Shown here piece by piece: positions 33,431 to 45,773 of a stretch of 64,000 bases of DNA; the stretch's first letter is position 1, and each line of letters opens with the position of its first letter. Both the position numbers and the translations under genes were made by a program. The notes beneath the pieces are model-generated. The model was not told the DNA's origin and made no database searches. It worked only from the letters and a program-made list of their open reading frames with translations. The stretch is from Nageia nagi (lineage: Eukaryota; Pinophyta). The stretch spans positions 123,194,001 to 123,258,000 of the forward strand of contig JBITNC010000001.1 in the NCBI GenBank assembly GCA_050084985.1, given 5' to 3'.

Positions 33431-35457
33431 ACATAAAAATATATTTTTTTTATCAATTTAAAAAATCAATCAATGTGTTTTCAATATTTTAAGTGCAAAC
33501 ATGTTCCTAAAGCTCTAAAAAGTCATTTTGCTTATTTCTAAAAATCTCATCTTAGCAGTGATGTTAGGATTCCAATAGTGTTGCCCTATTTTAGCCCCAA
33601 TTTATAATTTTTTTGATACCCATTAGTTTTATCCTAGTTTGTATAGTAAAAAGGTCATGCTCCATTTCATCCCATGCACGTAAAAACTTAGTCCTACATT
33701 TTTACCCCTATGTTTTGAATTTTTTCAAATTTAGCAAAAAGTTGACCAAATTGAAAAAGTAAATCATCAACCTCTCCATAATCCAAATAGGACATCAAAT
33801 ACCTTGTGGACCAGATATCAAATTGCTAACTTGTGAATGTGCAAATGAAATCCAATTTTGCTATTTATAAACTAACTAAAAACCCCTTTTCAATTTGATT
33901 GCTTATCTTCATTGATAAATTGAAAATAAACTCCTTTTTTCATCAAATGTCCACAAATCCATCCTTTCTAATACCATATCATACCTTTAACAGTGCATCA
34001 TCACTACATTCTAGCATTCCTCTTGGGTACTTGAGTTATTTCCCTATTGAATTTTGTTCCTAAAATTTGCTCTTTACCTACATGTAATAAAAATGTTAAT
34101 AATTGTATACAATAATATGAAAATAATCAAAAACCCCTCTTAGGGTAAATTGGTAAAAAATAAAATGAAATGATCATCAAATTTTATTTTATATTCCTAT
34201 AAATTTTAGCTCTTTTTCACTTCATGCATGTGGCACAAAGCTAAATTGTCCTTTTCTCAAAATTGCTTTCTTATCCTAACATCAATTGTCTATTCCTAAT
34301 GTTGTCATTAGGTTAGAAAGGTCATTTAAAGTGCATTTTAATTTTTATACTTTGTGTGCATTATTAAATGAGGAAAAGTGTCTATGCTTTTCATTTATGT
34401 ACAATGATTGATCAAAATTACATCTATTTCACATAGCTTATCATGTTTCAAAAACACATCAAAAATGCAACTTTTAGTTTTTCATATCATAAATACATAT
34501 TCATATTATGCATATCAGTATACATTTATATTAAATTTGAGATAATGTTACATCAAAAACTACTTATCAAATGGTTGTGATAAAATGAGCATAATTTCTT
34601 ATCATACATATTGCTTGTCATAACTTTATCAAACCTTGCTTATCTTGCTTTACTAAAAATATGTTTTCTTAACAATTGCTTATCAAAAAAATTATTTTGT
34701 TCAAATTTATACATATCAAAATTTTGTTTACCATTCCTTGCCTAAACTAATGCTTATCATATGCTCATAATGTTTTCATATCATATCACTCTTTATCATT
34801 GGCTTCCTTTGTAAGGAAGGGGCAACCTTGTCAACAAAATCCATGGAAACATGGTGGCTTGGGAAGCCAAGTTGGTCACTCATATCATTGGCCTCATTTG
34901 TAAGAAATGGATACTCTTATCAATAAATCCATGACAATATGGTATCTTCGGAAACCAAGTGATCATTCTTATCATTTGATGCCTTTGTAAGTAAGGATCA
35001 ATCTTATTATTTGGTACCTTTGTAAGGAAGGGGCCATACATATCAAAATACATAACAACATGGTGGCTTGAAAAACCAAGTTGATCAATATAAATTTATT
35101 ATCATCTTTTTCATCTTGGTGGGTAGGTCACTAAGGATAGGTTTTTCTTTCTTATCATACATCCATATCATGATGTTTAATATTTATATTTGAGATATAT
35201 TATGTAAAAATATTTCTTGTATAAGGTATTTTTAGGACCTTTTTATTTGCCTTGGATTTCTCTTATGATAAGAGGTCCATCATGTCTCAACCAAGTCAAA
35301 GAGGGGGCATAATATAAGTAAAAATTGAGGCATCTAAAGCTGCCACTATGAGATAACTTTTTAGAGAGTAATTTCTTACATTTATTTTTATACTTTGAAT
35401 TTATGCTTCGATTATTTTTTTTCCAAAAGCATCAAAATGTATTCAAAGTGAGGTATT
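33431..35457 (+). other. P2 3' non-coding region with degenerate repeats
   Basis: This segment separates the start of the antisense PMD frame from the 3' LTR. 34793-35095 holds about three degenerate units marked by TTTGTAAGGAAGGGGC, ACATGGTGGCTTGG and AACCAAGT. The same block occurs at 54330-54530 and from 63900 onward, so it is a shared 3' region of the P family. A purine run AAAGAGGGGGCA at about 35293 is conserved at 54690 but lies 160 bp before the LTR. No gene seen. Confidence 0.7.
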
Positions 35458-36151
35458 TGGTAACACCTAAAAATAATTTTAATTTAATCAAAATACCATT
35501 TTAGGTATTCAAAATAATTTATTAATTTATTAAATAAATGCTCTTTTCTATGTGCACTCTCATCTACCTTTATGTTTTATGGTAATAGGTCAACTAACAT
35601 CACAATAAGCTTAAGAAGCAGCCTTAGCACTAGACCTATTGCCTATAAAGATGGAGGGGTTGTGCATGATCAAGGATATGATATATGACATGATACTTGT
35701 ATCAATCTTGATCGATATTTCTTAACACCACCTATCATTTTTAGATTTTGTTATACTCTAAGCTTTGCATTCCTTATGATCTTTCATTCCTTCATGAGCA
35801 ATAATTCTATGCATCAAAGTGGGATAATGACATCAAGTGAAAGGGAGAGGTATTCTAGAATGTTAACCAAGTGATGTTACTAGGTTTCTAGCATTATAAT
35901 TAGGTTGAGATCAATTTGTAGCTCCATATTTTAAGGAAGCTCATCATTCATCCTCTTTCGATTGGATTTTTCCTTTATTTTCATCATAGGTATAGTACAG
36001 GTTTGTATCTTTTGTAAATCTAGTTTTGATTGGTCAGGTCAATTAGGTCATTTTCATCTTTCATGACATCAATTTCTTGTTATTTCATAGTTAATTAAAA
36101 TATTTAATTATTATATAAATAACCATAATAATAATTATTTTAGTTATAACA
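35458..36151 (+). repeat. 3' LTR of P2
   Basis: 694 bp, TGGTAACACC to TTATAACA, homologous to 19840-20556. It is followed by the target duplication AAATG at 36152-36156, beyond which the CACTA sequence resumes. Confidence 0.88.
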
Positions 36152-36156
36152 AAATG

Positions 36157-37319
36157 ATCTAAGTACATCTATGAATGAAATGATCCAAATGCATATATAT
36201 GATATGAATTATCTAAGTATATATCATATGATATGAATGATCTAAATGCACTATATGAAATTATATGAAGAATCCAAGTTGGTTGTGTGGTAACATTTAT
36301 GAATAATGTTGAATCTTAATGGTGATATATCTACTGAGAGATTGTAAATGTATCTAACCTTGACTTATCTAATTCATGATATTTTGAACATGTTATCTTG
36401 AAAAAATATATCCAACATTTATACTATAAGTAAGATAACATAGAATTTATATTTTTTGGTTGAAGAATTAAGTATTAAAAGCATATTCTTATCAACTTAC
36501 CACTTTTTGACTTGTTTTTGATATTTTATGTTTCATCATGTAGCTAGTTTTACACCTAACAAATGCATCTGCTTAAAAGTCTCTATAATATTTTATTTTA
36601 TGCATATCCTTAAATCATAATATTAATCATTATACATTCATTATTTACCTTCTTATCTAAATAAAATATCTTGAGGGAGCCTTGAACTTCATTTTCAAAA
36701 TACCCATAAACCAATCCAAAAGTGGTGATTTGGCAAATATTATCCAAACACAAAAAAGACATATGATTAGCAAGAGTATACCATAAATGAAAATAATGGA
36801 ATATTTTGTGGGCGCCTTCACTATATGGCCTACATCAAAACTTTGTTTTCAAGTAAATTATGATAGGTGACATGAAATGATCTGAATACACCATATGATC
36901 CAAAAACTAGCTTAGATAAGGAAACCAAATGTTCAACCCAAAAATTTTCCAAGTGTTAAAAATCAATCCAAAGAGTGGTAAGTTGACAAAACCTTGCTTG
37001 TAATACTTAGTCAAATACATTTAAGCATAAATGTAGACCATATTTAAATCATTTAAGCATAAATGTAGAGCATATAATTTGAATATTATTGTGCTTATAT
37101 TTAAATGATTACATATGATATGAAATATTATAAATATACCATATGATCCAAAACTTACCATGGAGAAGTAAATAAATTGTTCAACCCAAAACATTTTTGA
37201 GCATTAAAAACCAATCCAAAAGTGGTAAGTTGTGAAAACACTCTCTTTTTTTTTCTTTTACAAGCTAATGGTAGTCATGCTTCCAAAAATGTACCCTTAA
37301 TATCCTTACATATTCAATG
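36157..37319 (+). repeat. CACTA internal repeat blocks, left of the transposase
   Basis: 36290-36700 is repeated, in the same orientation, at 41190-41750 and 42730-43140: shared marks are CTTATCTAATTCATGAT, TTTCATCATGTAGCTAG and GAGGGAGC near CTTGAACTTCA. Within this block, 36880-36990 and 37110-37240 are a local duplicate pair carrying CCATATGATCCAAAA and GTGGTAAGTTG. 36157-36260 has short ATGATCTAAATGCA-type repeats that also occur in the CACTA left arm near 19790. No gene. Confidence 0.72.
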
Positions 37320-38100
37320 TTTCCATAATTTACATTATCATCTTGAGTAATGTCAAGTTCAACAAAATCTATTCCTCTAAAGACATACACCTTATATACT
37401 TCAATGTATTTGATCCCTCTTGGACCTAATATAAGAGCCACATACTAATTGCTTTCAATTGAATCCAATATATAAAAAACTTGTTTATCTTGTGATGCTA
37501 GAATATATGGATCATCTTCTAATATATCCCTATGTTGTAATCTACTCATATTAACCATTATGTATCCCATTTCATCAATTTTAATTTAATTATTTTTATA
37601 AAGAATATTCTCCCAATCACATTTGAATAAGGGTTTTTCTCACTATAATAAATTCAACAAAATGATTTCATTAATAAGACCATAATATGTGATTATTTCA
37701 GCAACCTAGTTTGTATCTTTTGTGCTTGATTTGCAACTAACAATTGCATCTTCATACATACTGCTATTTTGAGTTATTATTTATTCATCTATGTGTTTGG
37801 TATTAAATCTATAATTTTTGATAAGATAGCCTAAAATTAAGTTACAGCTTGAATCAGATCATGTATCAACTATTTTATTGTATAAGATTAATCATCATTA
37901 TGTTGCATTTCATCTCCTTGAAATTGGAACAAACAATAATAGTTTAAAGATGATTGCAAAATATTATATGAAAATAATTACAAATTTCAAAGATTGTATT
38001 CAAGTGAGCACAATAACCTAATTTCATAGAAAAGGGAAGATTTCCTTAATATGAGCTTTTTATACCATCACTTCATCTCTCGGTACATGAGGCTTGGATC
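37320..38100 (-). pseudogene. CACTA transposase C-terminal DUF4216-like region, degraded
   Basis: On the minus strand, about 37700 to 37320 reads ITYYGLINEIILLNLL, then FKCDW, DEMGYIMVNMSRLQ, DPYILASQDKQVFYILDS and YVFRGIDFVELDITQDDN. This is the DUF4216 pattern (YYG, FKCDW, VNFSRL, PFILASQ-QVFY) usually found at the C-terminal end of TNP2-type CACTA proteins. Stops are present. Function of this domain is unknown. 37740-38100 shows no clear domain. Confidence 0.78.
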
Positions 38101-40370
38101 CTTAATAATCATCTTATGCTTCCTAATTTAGCACAAAGTTTATCAAGCACATTTAGATAAAAATAATATTTTACCCTATAATATATATAATAGAAATAAA
38201 TAAACATGTACCTACTCCACCCAAGGCTGAATTCATCTAGGTTCATGAGAATGCATTGATGGACTTGCACAAAAGAAATTTTATCAAAATTAAAGACTTT
38301 GCCATTATACATTGGCCTACCATCAACTATGGTTTCTTCTTCATCACTCCTTACATTGTTGCATGAAATGTAATCATAAATTGCTTCTAAACCTCTCATT
38401 TAGTTTGCATAGAATGAAATACTTTCCTTGGTAACATATCACTTGGTAATAGAACCTTTGGGTCTAGATTGATTATTGACATAGCTATTATAAATCCCCA
38501 TAAATCTGAGAAAAAATAAAATTTTGTTTTTCATGAGATGTAAAATTTTTATAAAAGTGATGGTTTATAAAATTGATGAGCTCATATAAATCTATCGAAA
38601 GGGTACATCCATTGAAATTAAACAATTCCACATAAATGTACCCCTCTACCAAATGAATTGATAAGTGTCCCATGATATCAAAAAATGAAGGGGGGAAGTA
38701 CTTTTGTAGCAAGTATATGATCTCCTTCATATCTTCCTCTAATTTCACTAGTTTTTCAAAATCCACCACTTTTTTCCATATATCCCTATAGAACATGCAC
38801 AACTTACAAATGGATTTATGCATTGCTTATCAACCGCATGTCGTAGTGCTATTGGGAGAAGGTTTTACATAAGAACATGATAGTCATGTGATTTAAGACC
38901 AAGGATATTAAGATCTTTCATAGAAATATTTTTTTAATATTTGTAAAATATCCTTTAGGTACTTTCATGTTATAAAATATTTCATAAAACCTTTGTTTCT
39001 CAACTTTTGATAGATTGTAGGGTGCTTCTAGAAGATATGTTTTTACATTACGAGTTTTTTTTCCATAATGAACTCTTGATATTCAAATATTTTAAATCAT
39101 TTCAAGAGAGTTTTCCATACTTTGTCTTGTATCAATACTTAACAATATCCAAACTAGGCTTTGGTAGACATTTTTCTCTACATGCATCACATCCATGTTA
39201 TGTAAAATAAAAGTTCCTATTCATAGATAGAAATATCAAACTAAATTTTTTTGATATTTGAAATACATAACAACACATGCAATTATTAAATTACATGTTG
39301 TACCTTCTAATACAATAGATTAAATAATATAGATCTCTTCTTCCATACTTTAATGCTATCATCATTCTTCTTACTGTTATTTTTGAATTGCTCAACTCCT
39401 CAATTTTGTGGGATGTTTTGTACCTTTTCCATAATTTCACTCCTAGTTAAACAAAATGGTGCTTTAACCCACTCTTTCTCATTATTGAAATATTATTTTT
39501 GATGAAAAAAATGGATGGTCCATAGAAATAAATCTTGCCATATAAATATTGTTTTTACTACATGGAAGTTATATTGAATAAGTGTTCTCCCCACATATTA
39601 GACATACAAAGAATCCCTTTTTCATACATCCGCTAAGTTCCCATAAGTAGGAAAATTAGTTATGGTCCACATCATTATTGTTCTCATATTGAATATAGTT
39701 TTGTAAAATGCATCATACATTTCTACTCCATCAATCCATAGTTTGAGCAATTCAACAACCAATGGCTATAGATAAACATCAATATTGATTCCTAGTTGTG
39801 AGGGAACAAGTACTAAAATCAATAAAAGGGTTGAAACCATTGATTGCCATTGTAGTCATACATTACATGAATCTTTAGTAAAATTTATACACATAGAATC
39901 TATATTTTCCCATGCCAAAGAGTCAACTCAATATCTTATATTACCATCGAGAATCTTATACTATGAATGCTATCTAATATTCTCTACAACCTCTTCAGAG
40001 CTATAAGAAGAAAGCAACTCATTTTAGCCATGTCTAACAATGTTAAGAGAAATAAACATAATAAATGTATTTGTATAGTAAAATTGTTTACCTATACATT
40101 CTCAACAACCTATCTAAAATGGAGAAGTATCTCAACACCTCCATATTTCATTTATTTTTCACCATATTTTAGGCAAGCTTCAAGATTTTTTTATATTTTT
40201 TCCAATATAAAATGCAATCATTTTTACATGCATGTATCAATATATAATCTAATCCCAATGGCTTCAACATTTTCTTCTTTGCATATGAGGAATCTTGAAT
40301 TGTATTACCAATTGGAAGCATATCTTTAAGCAATTCTAATAAATCTCCAAAGCTTCTATTGACCAACCAT
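38101..40370 (-). pseudogene. TNP2-type CACTA transposase (transposase_21 and DUF4218), degraded
   Basis: Reading leftward, 40366-40169 gives SFGDLLELLKDMLPIGNT, then KPLGLDYILIHACKNDCILY, the family N-terminal block. Near 39950-39600: SLAWENIDSMCINF, NIDVYLQPLVVELLKLWIDG, MRTIMMWTITNFPTYGNL, the transposase_21 core. Near 39410-39360: KVWKKRSILFNL. Near 38900-38825: LGLKSHDYHVLM. DUF4218 follows at 38488-38823 (KLEEDMKEIIYLLQKYFPPS, FFDIMGHLSIHL). 38109-38399 holds the trailing block NFDKISFVQVHQCILMNLDE. The protein would cut and join the CACTA ends. Stops and shifts between the blocks make it inactive. Confidence 0.88.
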
Positions 40371-41189
40371 GTTTAGCTTTGAGATGATATAATTTAGTTA
40401 TTATCGATAATGTTGTGTATTTTTTACAACCTAGGTATAATGGTTTTTATTTACATCTTGTATCAACCTACAAATTCATCATGAGCATATTTGAACTTGA
40501 TATCATTATCTTGTAGTTTTGTACACCCTTTGAGCAATTGATATTTTCAATGCAATGCTTTCATCTTGTACACTTTTGATATTTGGATCCTCATCTTGTT
40601 GGTGTATGCATTTGATGCATATTGGTCATGAGTAGATGTTTCTCCTTCAATGCAAATAAAATATGTTATATGTCTTGTCAAATCCATGCCAAAAAAGAGC
40701 TTACAAACCTGTCAAAACCAAGAGTTTCCATATTTTGGCACCTTCAACATCAACATCTAATTCTTTTAGGATCCATTAAATTAATTTTTGCTAATGTAAT
40801 AAATTAACAAACTCTATGAAAATATTTCTTGCTATTTATAGCTTCCTGTAATCATGCTTTATCCATAATGCTTGATAAAAAAATATCCTTAAAATTGGAC
40901 ACATCATAGATAAAGGTGAAAGTTAAACTTGATCTTTTTCAAAATAAACAAATTTTTCTACATAAAAACATGTCTCTACAAGGTAATTATAAAAATAACA
41001 TTAAAGGAGTGTATTATCTACCAATGAAGGTAATGAAAATATTAAAACTATTTTATCTAATTAAGCATTTGGATTCAATGCCAAATACAATCATAGAATG
41101 GAAATCAAGCCATATGCTCTTGATAAGCATGACTTGCTTTGCATGATGCAAAAGTTTCATAGTCTATAATAATTGCAAGATATACCTTA
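40371..41189. other. CACTA interval upstream of the transposase, no gene resolved
   Basis: AT-rich DNA between the transposase N-terminal block and the right-hand repeat blocks. Short open stretches (40622-40807, 40916-41146) have no recognised domain. It could hold the promoter, 5' exons or a second CACTA gene too decayed to see. Confidence 0.5.
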
Positions 41190-41755
41190 AATGATTGTTT
41201 TTTAAATGAACCTAACCCTAACTTATCTAATTCATGATGTTTTGAATAGGTTATCCTTGGGGAAATACATCCAACCTTTATATCTTATTATGCTTTATGT
41301 GGAGGTAAGAAAACATAGCATTTAATTTCTAGGTTGAATAATGGAACATGTTGTGGGTGCCTTCATTTTTGGCATGTATCATAACAATTTAATGGGCTAC
41401 AATGATTTTAAGGTATGCACAAAATAGTTCTTCTAAAAATATGCTTGTATACATATATGCAAAATATGGAAAATACACAAAGCTCAGAATATGACTATAA
41501 TTATGCAATGATGCATCTCAGTAATAATGTAATAAGTCACCCATCCTATTAAAGTATTGTAAGCATATTTTTTTCAACTTACAACTTTTGATATGGTTTT
41601 TGACACTTTATTAATGTATAGTGTTTCATCATGTACCTAGTTTTATATATGAAAAATGTATCTACTTAAAAATATTTATAGTATTTCATTTTGTGCATAT
41701 CCTATAGGCTACAATCGTAGGATTAAATTATTACATTAATTATTGACATACTTGA
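41190..41755 (+). repeat. CACTA internal repeat block, right side, first copy
   Basis: Direct repeat of 36290-36640 and 42730-43100. Marks: CTTATCTAATTCATGATGTT, GTGTTTCATCATGTACCTAG. Its continuation (TTGAGGGAGCTTTGAACTTC) resumes at about 42305 after the solo LTR. Confidence 0.75.
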
Positions 41756-42275
41756 TGTTGAAATGTATAATGCATTATTGTAAGGTATTTTAATGTAATT
41801 CACTTAATATTGAATATGATAATGTTAAATTCACTAATACATAAAAGTATCCCTAGATACCTTTTAATTATTTATGAATATGATAATGTAACTTGTCCTA
41901 CACTCCATCTCATGAGCATTCCCCTTGGGTAAAAGGGTTACATATGTCATGACATTGTACAATATTAAAAAAGATGATAAGGAAGGATTTTGGCCTATAA
42001 ATATAGGGTCCTTTTCTTTATATAATACACTCAAGTTTGTAGCAAAGTTATGCTGTTATTTAGGTTGTAGGAGATGTGAGAAAGTGTTGTTGTAAGAGAG
42101 TACTCTTTGAGAAATATGATCTTAGATTAGTAGTTGTACTCCCATGGTTGGAGGAACTACTTTATATTGGTGTCATCTTCTGTAAATACTACTTTGAGTG
42201 TTTTTGTTCTTTATGATTAAAAATTTGAGAGAGATTCTTTGTGTAATATTGATTAATAGGAATTTAGTTTTATAT
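41756..42275 (+). repeat. Solo copia-type LTR inserted in the CACTA repeat block
   Basis: It starts TGTTGAAATGTATAATGCATTATTG, very like the copia LTR start at 21771. It has TATAAATA at 41996-42003 and a GC-poor leader, as in LTRs. The flanks CTTGA (41751-41755) and CTTGT (42277-42281) suggest an imperfect 5-bp duplication. Comparison with the other repeat copies shows that the flanks were once adjacent. The exact right end is uncertain by a few bases. Confidence 0.68.
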
Positions 42276-44000
42276 ACTTGTTCCTTCACTTGGCCATGTA
42301 GGCTATATTGAGGGAGCTTTGAACTTCACTAAGAAAATACCCATAAACCTTGAATTTGGTGTGTGCATATTGTACTAGTGTTTGTAAATCAAATGTTGGG
42401 TCTCATGATGCAATATTTGAGAATCACCTACCCAGATATGGTATAAAGTATTTTGCTTCATATATGCCTATATATACAAGGAAAAATCATTTCATATCAT
42501 AACAATTTTATGGTTTGCAATTATTTCAGGTATGAAAAGAGTAGATTTTTTAAAAAGGCCTATAGACATATATGTAAAATGTGGAAAAATAATAAGGCAT
42601 GGGAATTATTTGATAAGATGCATATACATGTATGTAAAATAATGAAGAATACACAGATCTTGAAATGCAATTATCAAAGGATATGCAATTCTTTTCTACA
42701 ATTATGCTTTAAACTCTTTGACCTATTGAAGCATCCAAGTTCATTGCATGGTGGCATTATGAATAATGTTGAAGCATAATGATGATAAATCTACCAAGAC
42801 TTGTAAATGTAGCTAGACCTAATTTATCTTGGGGGAAAGACAACCAACCATTACATCTTATTGTGCTTATTATGGATGTAAGACAACAAATATTTAAATT
42901 TCTAGTTTGAACATTTATTCAATATTACAAGCTTATTTTTTTATTGATTTGCCATTTTTCAGACTAGTTTTTGATACTTTCTTAAAGTATAGTATTTCAT
43001 CATGTAGCCCTATTTTACACCTGATAATTGTATCTTCTTAAATTATCAACAAGTCTTTCATTTTATGCACATCCTACAATCTTATTGTTAAACATTATAC
43101 ATGCATTTTTTACCTTTTAGTCATGCAAGCTATCTTGAGAGAGCATTTGAACTTCACTACCAAAATAGTCATAAACCTTTGAATTAGGTGTATGCATATG
43201 TCTACTTGGTGCTGGTAAATCAAGTGTTGTGGTTCTTATAGGCTATATTAAGGTAGATTTGAACTTCATTTCCAAAATATCTATAAACGTTGAATTAGAT
43301 GTGAGCATATGTCTACTTGTGCTTGTAAATTGAATGTTATGATTCAAGAAGGCTATCTTGAGGAAGATTTGAACTTTATTTCCAAACTACCCATAAACCC
43401 TAAATTGTGTAGTAGATGTGTCTACTTGGTGCTCGTAAATTGAATATTATGGTTTGTGTAGGCTATGGGAGCTTTGAATTTTTACTACTAAAATACCCAT
43501 AAAACATGAATTAGGTGGTTAGATGTGTATACTTGGTTTTTGTAAATTGAATATTATGGATTTATTTGAATCATGCAAACAAAGTTGCATAATCTACAAT
43601 GATTTCATGATACACAAAAAGGGCTTTCTAGAAAAGTCCCATAGACACATGAAAGATGTGGAAGAATGAAATAATACCTAATATTTATTTAACAAGATGC
43701 ATGATGAAACATAATTTTATACTCTGTAATGATTTGCAATACACAAAATGAGTTTTCTAAAAATACCATAGACATGAAACATGTGGAAGATTACATAAGA
43801 CCCAAGATAAGTTTGACAAGATGCATGATGCAAACATAGTTTTATGGTTTATAATAATTGCATGATTATGGGTTTTCTAAAATAATATAAAAAAAATACA
43901 AATCATAAATATATATGTATAATGTAGAAGAATGCATAAGATCATAAATAAAATGCCTTCTTGTGTCTCATCTCACCTCGAGTATCTTCTGATATCACCT
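42276..44000 (+). repeat. CACTA right repeat blocks with about 110-bp tandem units
   Basis: Four tandem units of about 110 bp at 43125-43570 share CTATCTTGAG, TTTGAACTT, CAAAATACCCATAAACC, TCTACTTGGTGCTTGTAAAT and GAATATTATGG. A further unit lies at about 42305-42410 and a partial one at 36670-36710. 42730-43140 is another copy of the longer block. 43590-43900 holds three looser repeats around ACATGTGGAAGA and AGATGCATGATG. Repeat-rich flanks near the ends are typical of CACTA elements, where transposase binds. Confidence 0.75.
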
Positions 44001-44378
44001 TGTATTCTTTAGTCTCACCTTGTATCCTCTAATTTCACCTCATATCCTTTGGTCTCACCATGTATCCTCTCATATAGTCTCCCCTCTCCTCTCTCATATA
44101 ACCAATACATTAAATGTCCCTCTTTCCTCCAACCCTTAAGCTCAAAAAAATTGAAATGATGAAAATATTCCATGTAACCCACATAAGCTCCCCACTTGCA
44201 CCGTTTTTTTCTTATTTTCACCAAAGGGTGCTTTTTGACACCCCAAAAATATTTTTTAGGGTGGCTAAAAACCTTCCCATAAAAATTGCCACTAAAACTT
44301 AAAAAAAGGGGTGATTCAAAACCATCCCATCAAAATTGCCTCAATTAAGCCACCCCAAAGCCCTTTTTTGGTCTAGTG
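44001..44378 (-). repeat. Right terminal region and inverted repeat of the CACTA element
   Basis: The last bases GGTCTAGTG complement the left end. Inside are short inverted motifs of the type CCCATAAAAATTGCC, CATCCCATCAAAATTGCC, TTAAGCCACCCC. 43960-44070 carries five near-copies of a TCTCACCTTGTATCCTCT motif (about 20-25 nt). Confidence 0.85.
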
Positions 44379-45773
44379 TTTATATATCTTGCAAGAATAT
44401 GCATTATTTTTCAAGATTATAAAATAACAAGTCTTCCATACTTATCATGTTCATAACTTGATATGAATACCATGTTCACACCAAGTAATCCAATCTCAAC
44501 AATACCCTATTAACTATCTAATCCAAAATAATGAATAAGAATAATATATGGGGAATTTGAATCACATTTCATATGCTTCTAATTTCATGAAAATAGAAAA
44601 CATAACATGCTTCCATTTATAGCAACATGAAAAAGGATTTAGTATATATAACAAGGAACATTTAGACTCTCCACATGAAGATCTTTGGAAAAATCTCTTA
44701 TTCAAGAATCCATTCCTAAATATTTTGTACCACCAATAGAAGAAATTACAACCTTTATCATTCAACATTATCATGATAATAAGCTTCATCACCAACATAA
44801 AAAATCCTCCATCACTAGTGAACTTAGTTCTGAACAAGGGATATATTTCCAAATCCCCCTCAGCTTCCTTAAATAAAGCTTGTTGGAAACTTTATAGTCA
44901 AATAAGTCACCTAATAGTCTTATACAAATGTTACAACTTCCTCTAAGTTGTTTTAGTTCATATCCAACTAATTCAAATTTCCTTTTGACATATGGCAGGT
45001 TGTACAATGATTAGAAAAGAAAATCAATGGTTTTTGGGCCATTTCTAAGAAATCTAGGCCATCATCTTGGTAGTTGGGCTATTTCTTGGGAATATCAATG
45101 GTCATTGTACATTTTTAATAAGATCAATAGTCATTATGTAAATTTTGGGTAAGTCCCACTATGATTTGCAAAGCTAGGTCATTCCATAATGTTTCTACAT
45201 CCTAAATACTTTATGTCAGCAACAACTATTCTACACTTTGGTAAGCCTCAACATTGGTCACCACACTATGAAGTTGTGATGTTACCATGATGTCAACATC
45301 ACCTATTTCGTACTTCAATGAAGCCTATAATATTAATTATCATTTCATAAGGATCATGATATCAATAAAAGGAATGTCACTCTTTAACAAAGCCTTAACA
45401 CTTAATACCACATTACAAAGCATGTGACTGTGAGCATAAGAGGTACCATTTAGTGGTGATGTATTTCTTAGATTGTGCAAATTATGATGTTAGCAAAAAC
45501 ATCCAAATCATTATAAAGAGTAAAATAGGCCTACAACTCATAATTATTCTCCAAATATATCTAAAAATTCATGATAAGTATTTATTTTCCCATTATAATG
45601 GTTTTTCTACTTACAGTATGGGTTTTATTTCCCATGTAAAGTGTCTTCCTACCTGACATAAGTTTTTTTTTTTTGCCCATGACAAGTGTCTTCTTTCCCA
45701 TGATAAGCATTTATAACAATAAATATTCTATTGATCTAATTTTTTTATCATTATCAAATCTTGTAAGTCATCA
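44379..45773 (-). repeat. R element, right long repeat (probable 5' LTR), second part
   Basis: It continues the repeat cut at 19269. TATATATCTTGCAAG follows the TTT duplication and matches ACATGTCTTGCAA near 16630. Homology to 16630-17923 continues to TAAGTCATCA at 45773, then stops. No gene. Confidence 0.8.

Larger units (their letters stand above)
19840..36151 (+). mobile_element. P2: gag-only LTR element with antisense PMD frame, inserted in the CACTA
   Basis: LTRs at 19840-20556 and 35458-36151 flank gag (plus strand, split by a copia element) and a PMD frame (minus strand, 31840-33430). The perfect 5-bp duplication AAATG at 19835-19839 and 36152-36156 proves that the ends belong together. 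Without the copia its length is about 7.9 kb. It has no RT or integrase, so it would need proteins from another element. Confidence 0.93.
19270..44378 (-). mobile_element. CACTA (En/Spm-type) DNA transposon, host of P2 and a solo LTR
   Basis: The left end is CACTAGACCAAAAAGGGCTT at 19270. The right end, read on the minus strand from 44378, is CACTAGACCAAAAAAGGGCT. The flanking triplets are CTT (19267-19269) and TTT (44379-44381), a 3-bp duplication with one change, as CACTA elements make. Outside sequences join into an uninterrupted R repeat. Without nested insertions its own length is about 8.3 kb. A TNP2-type transposase remnant lies on the minus strand at 37320-40370. The span is 25.1 kb. 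Confidence 0.92.
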
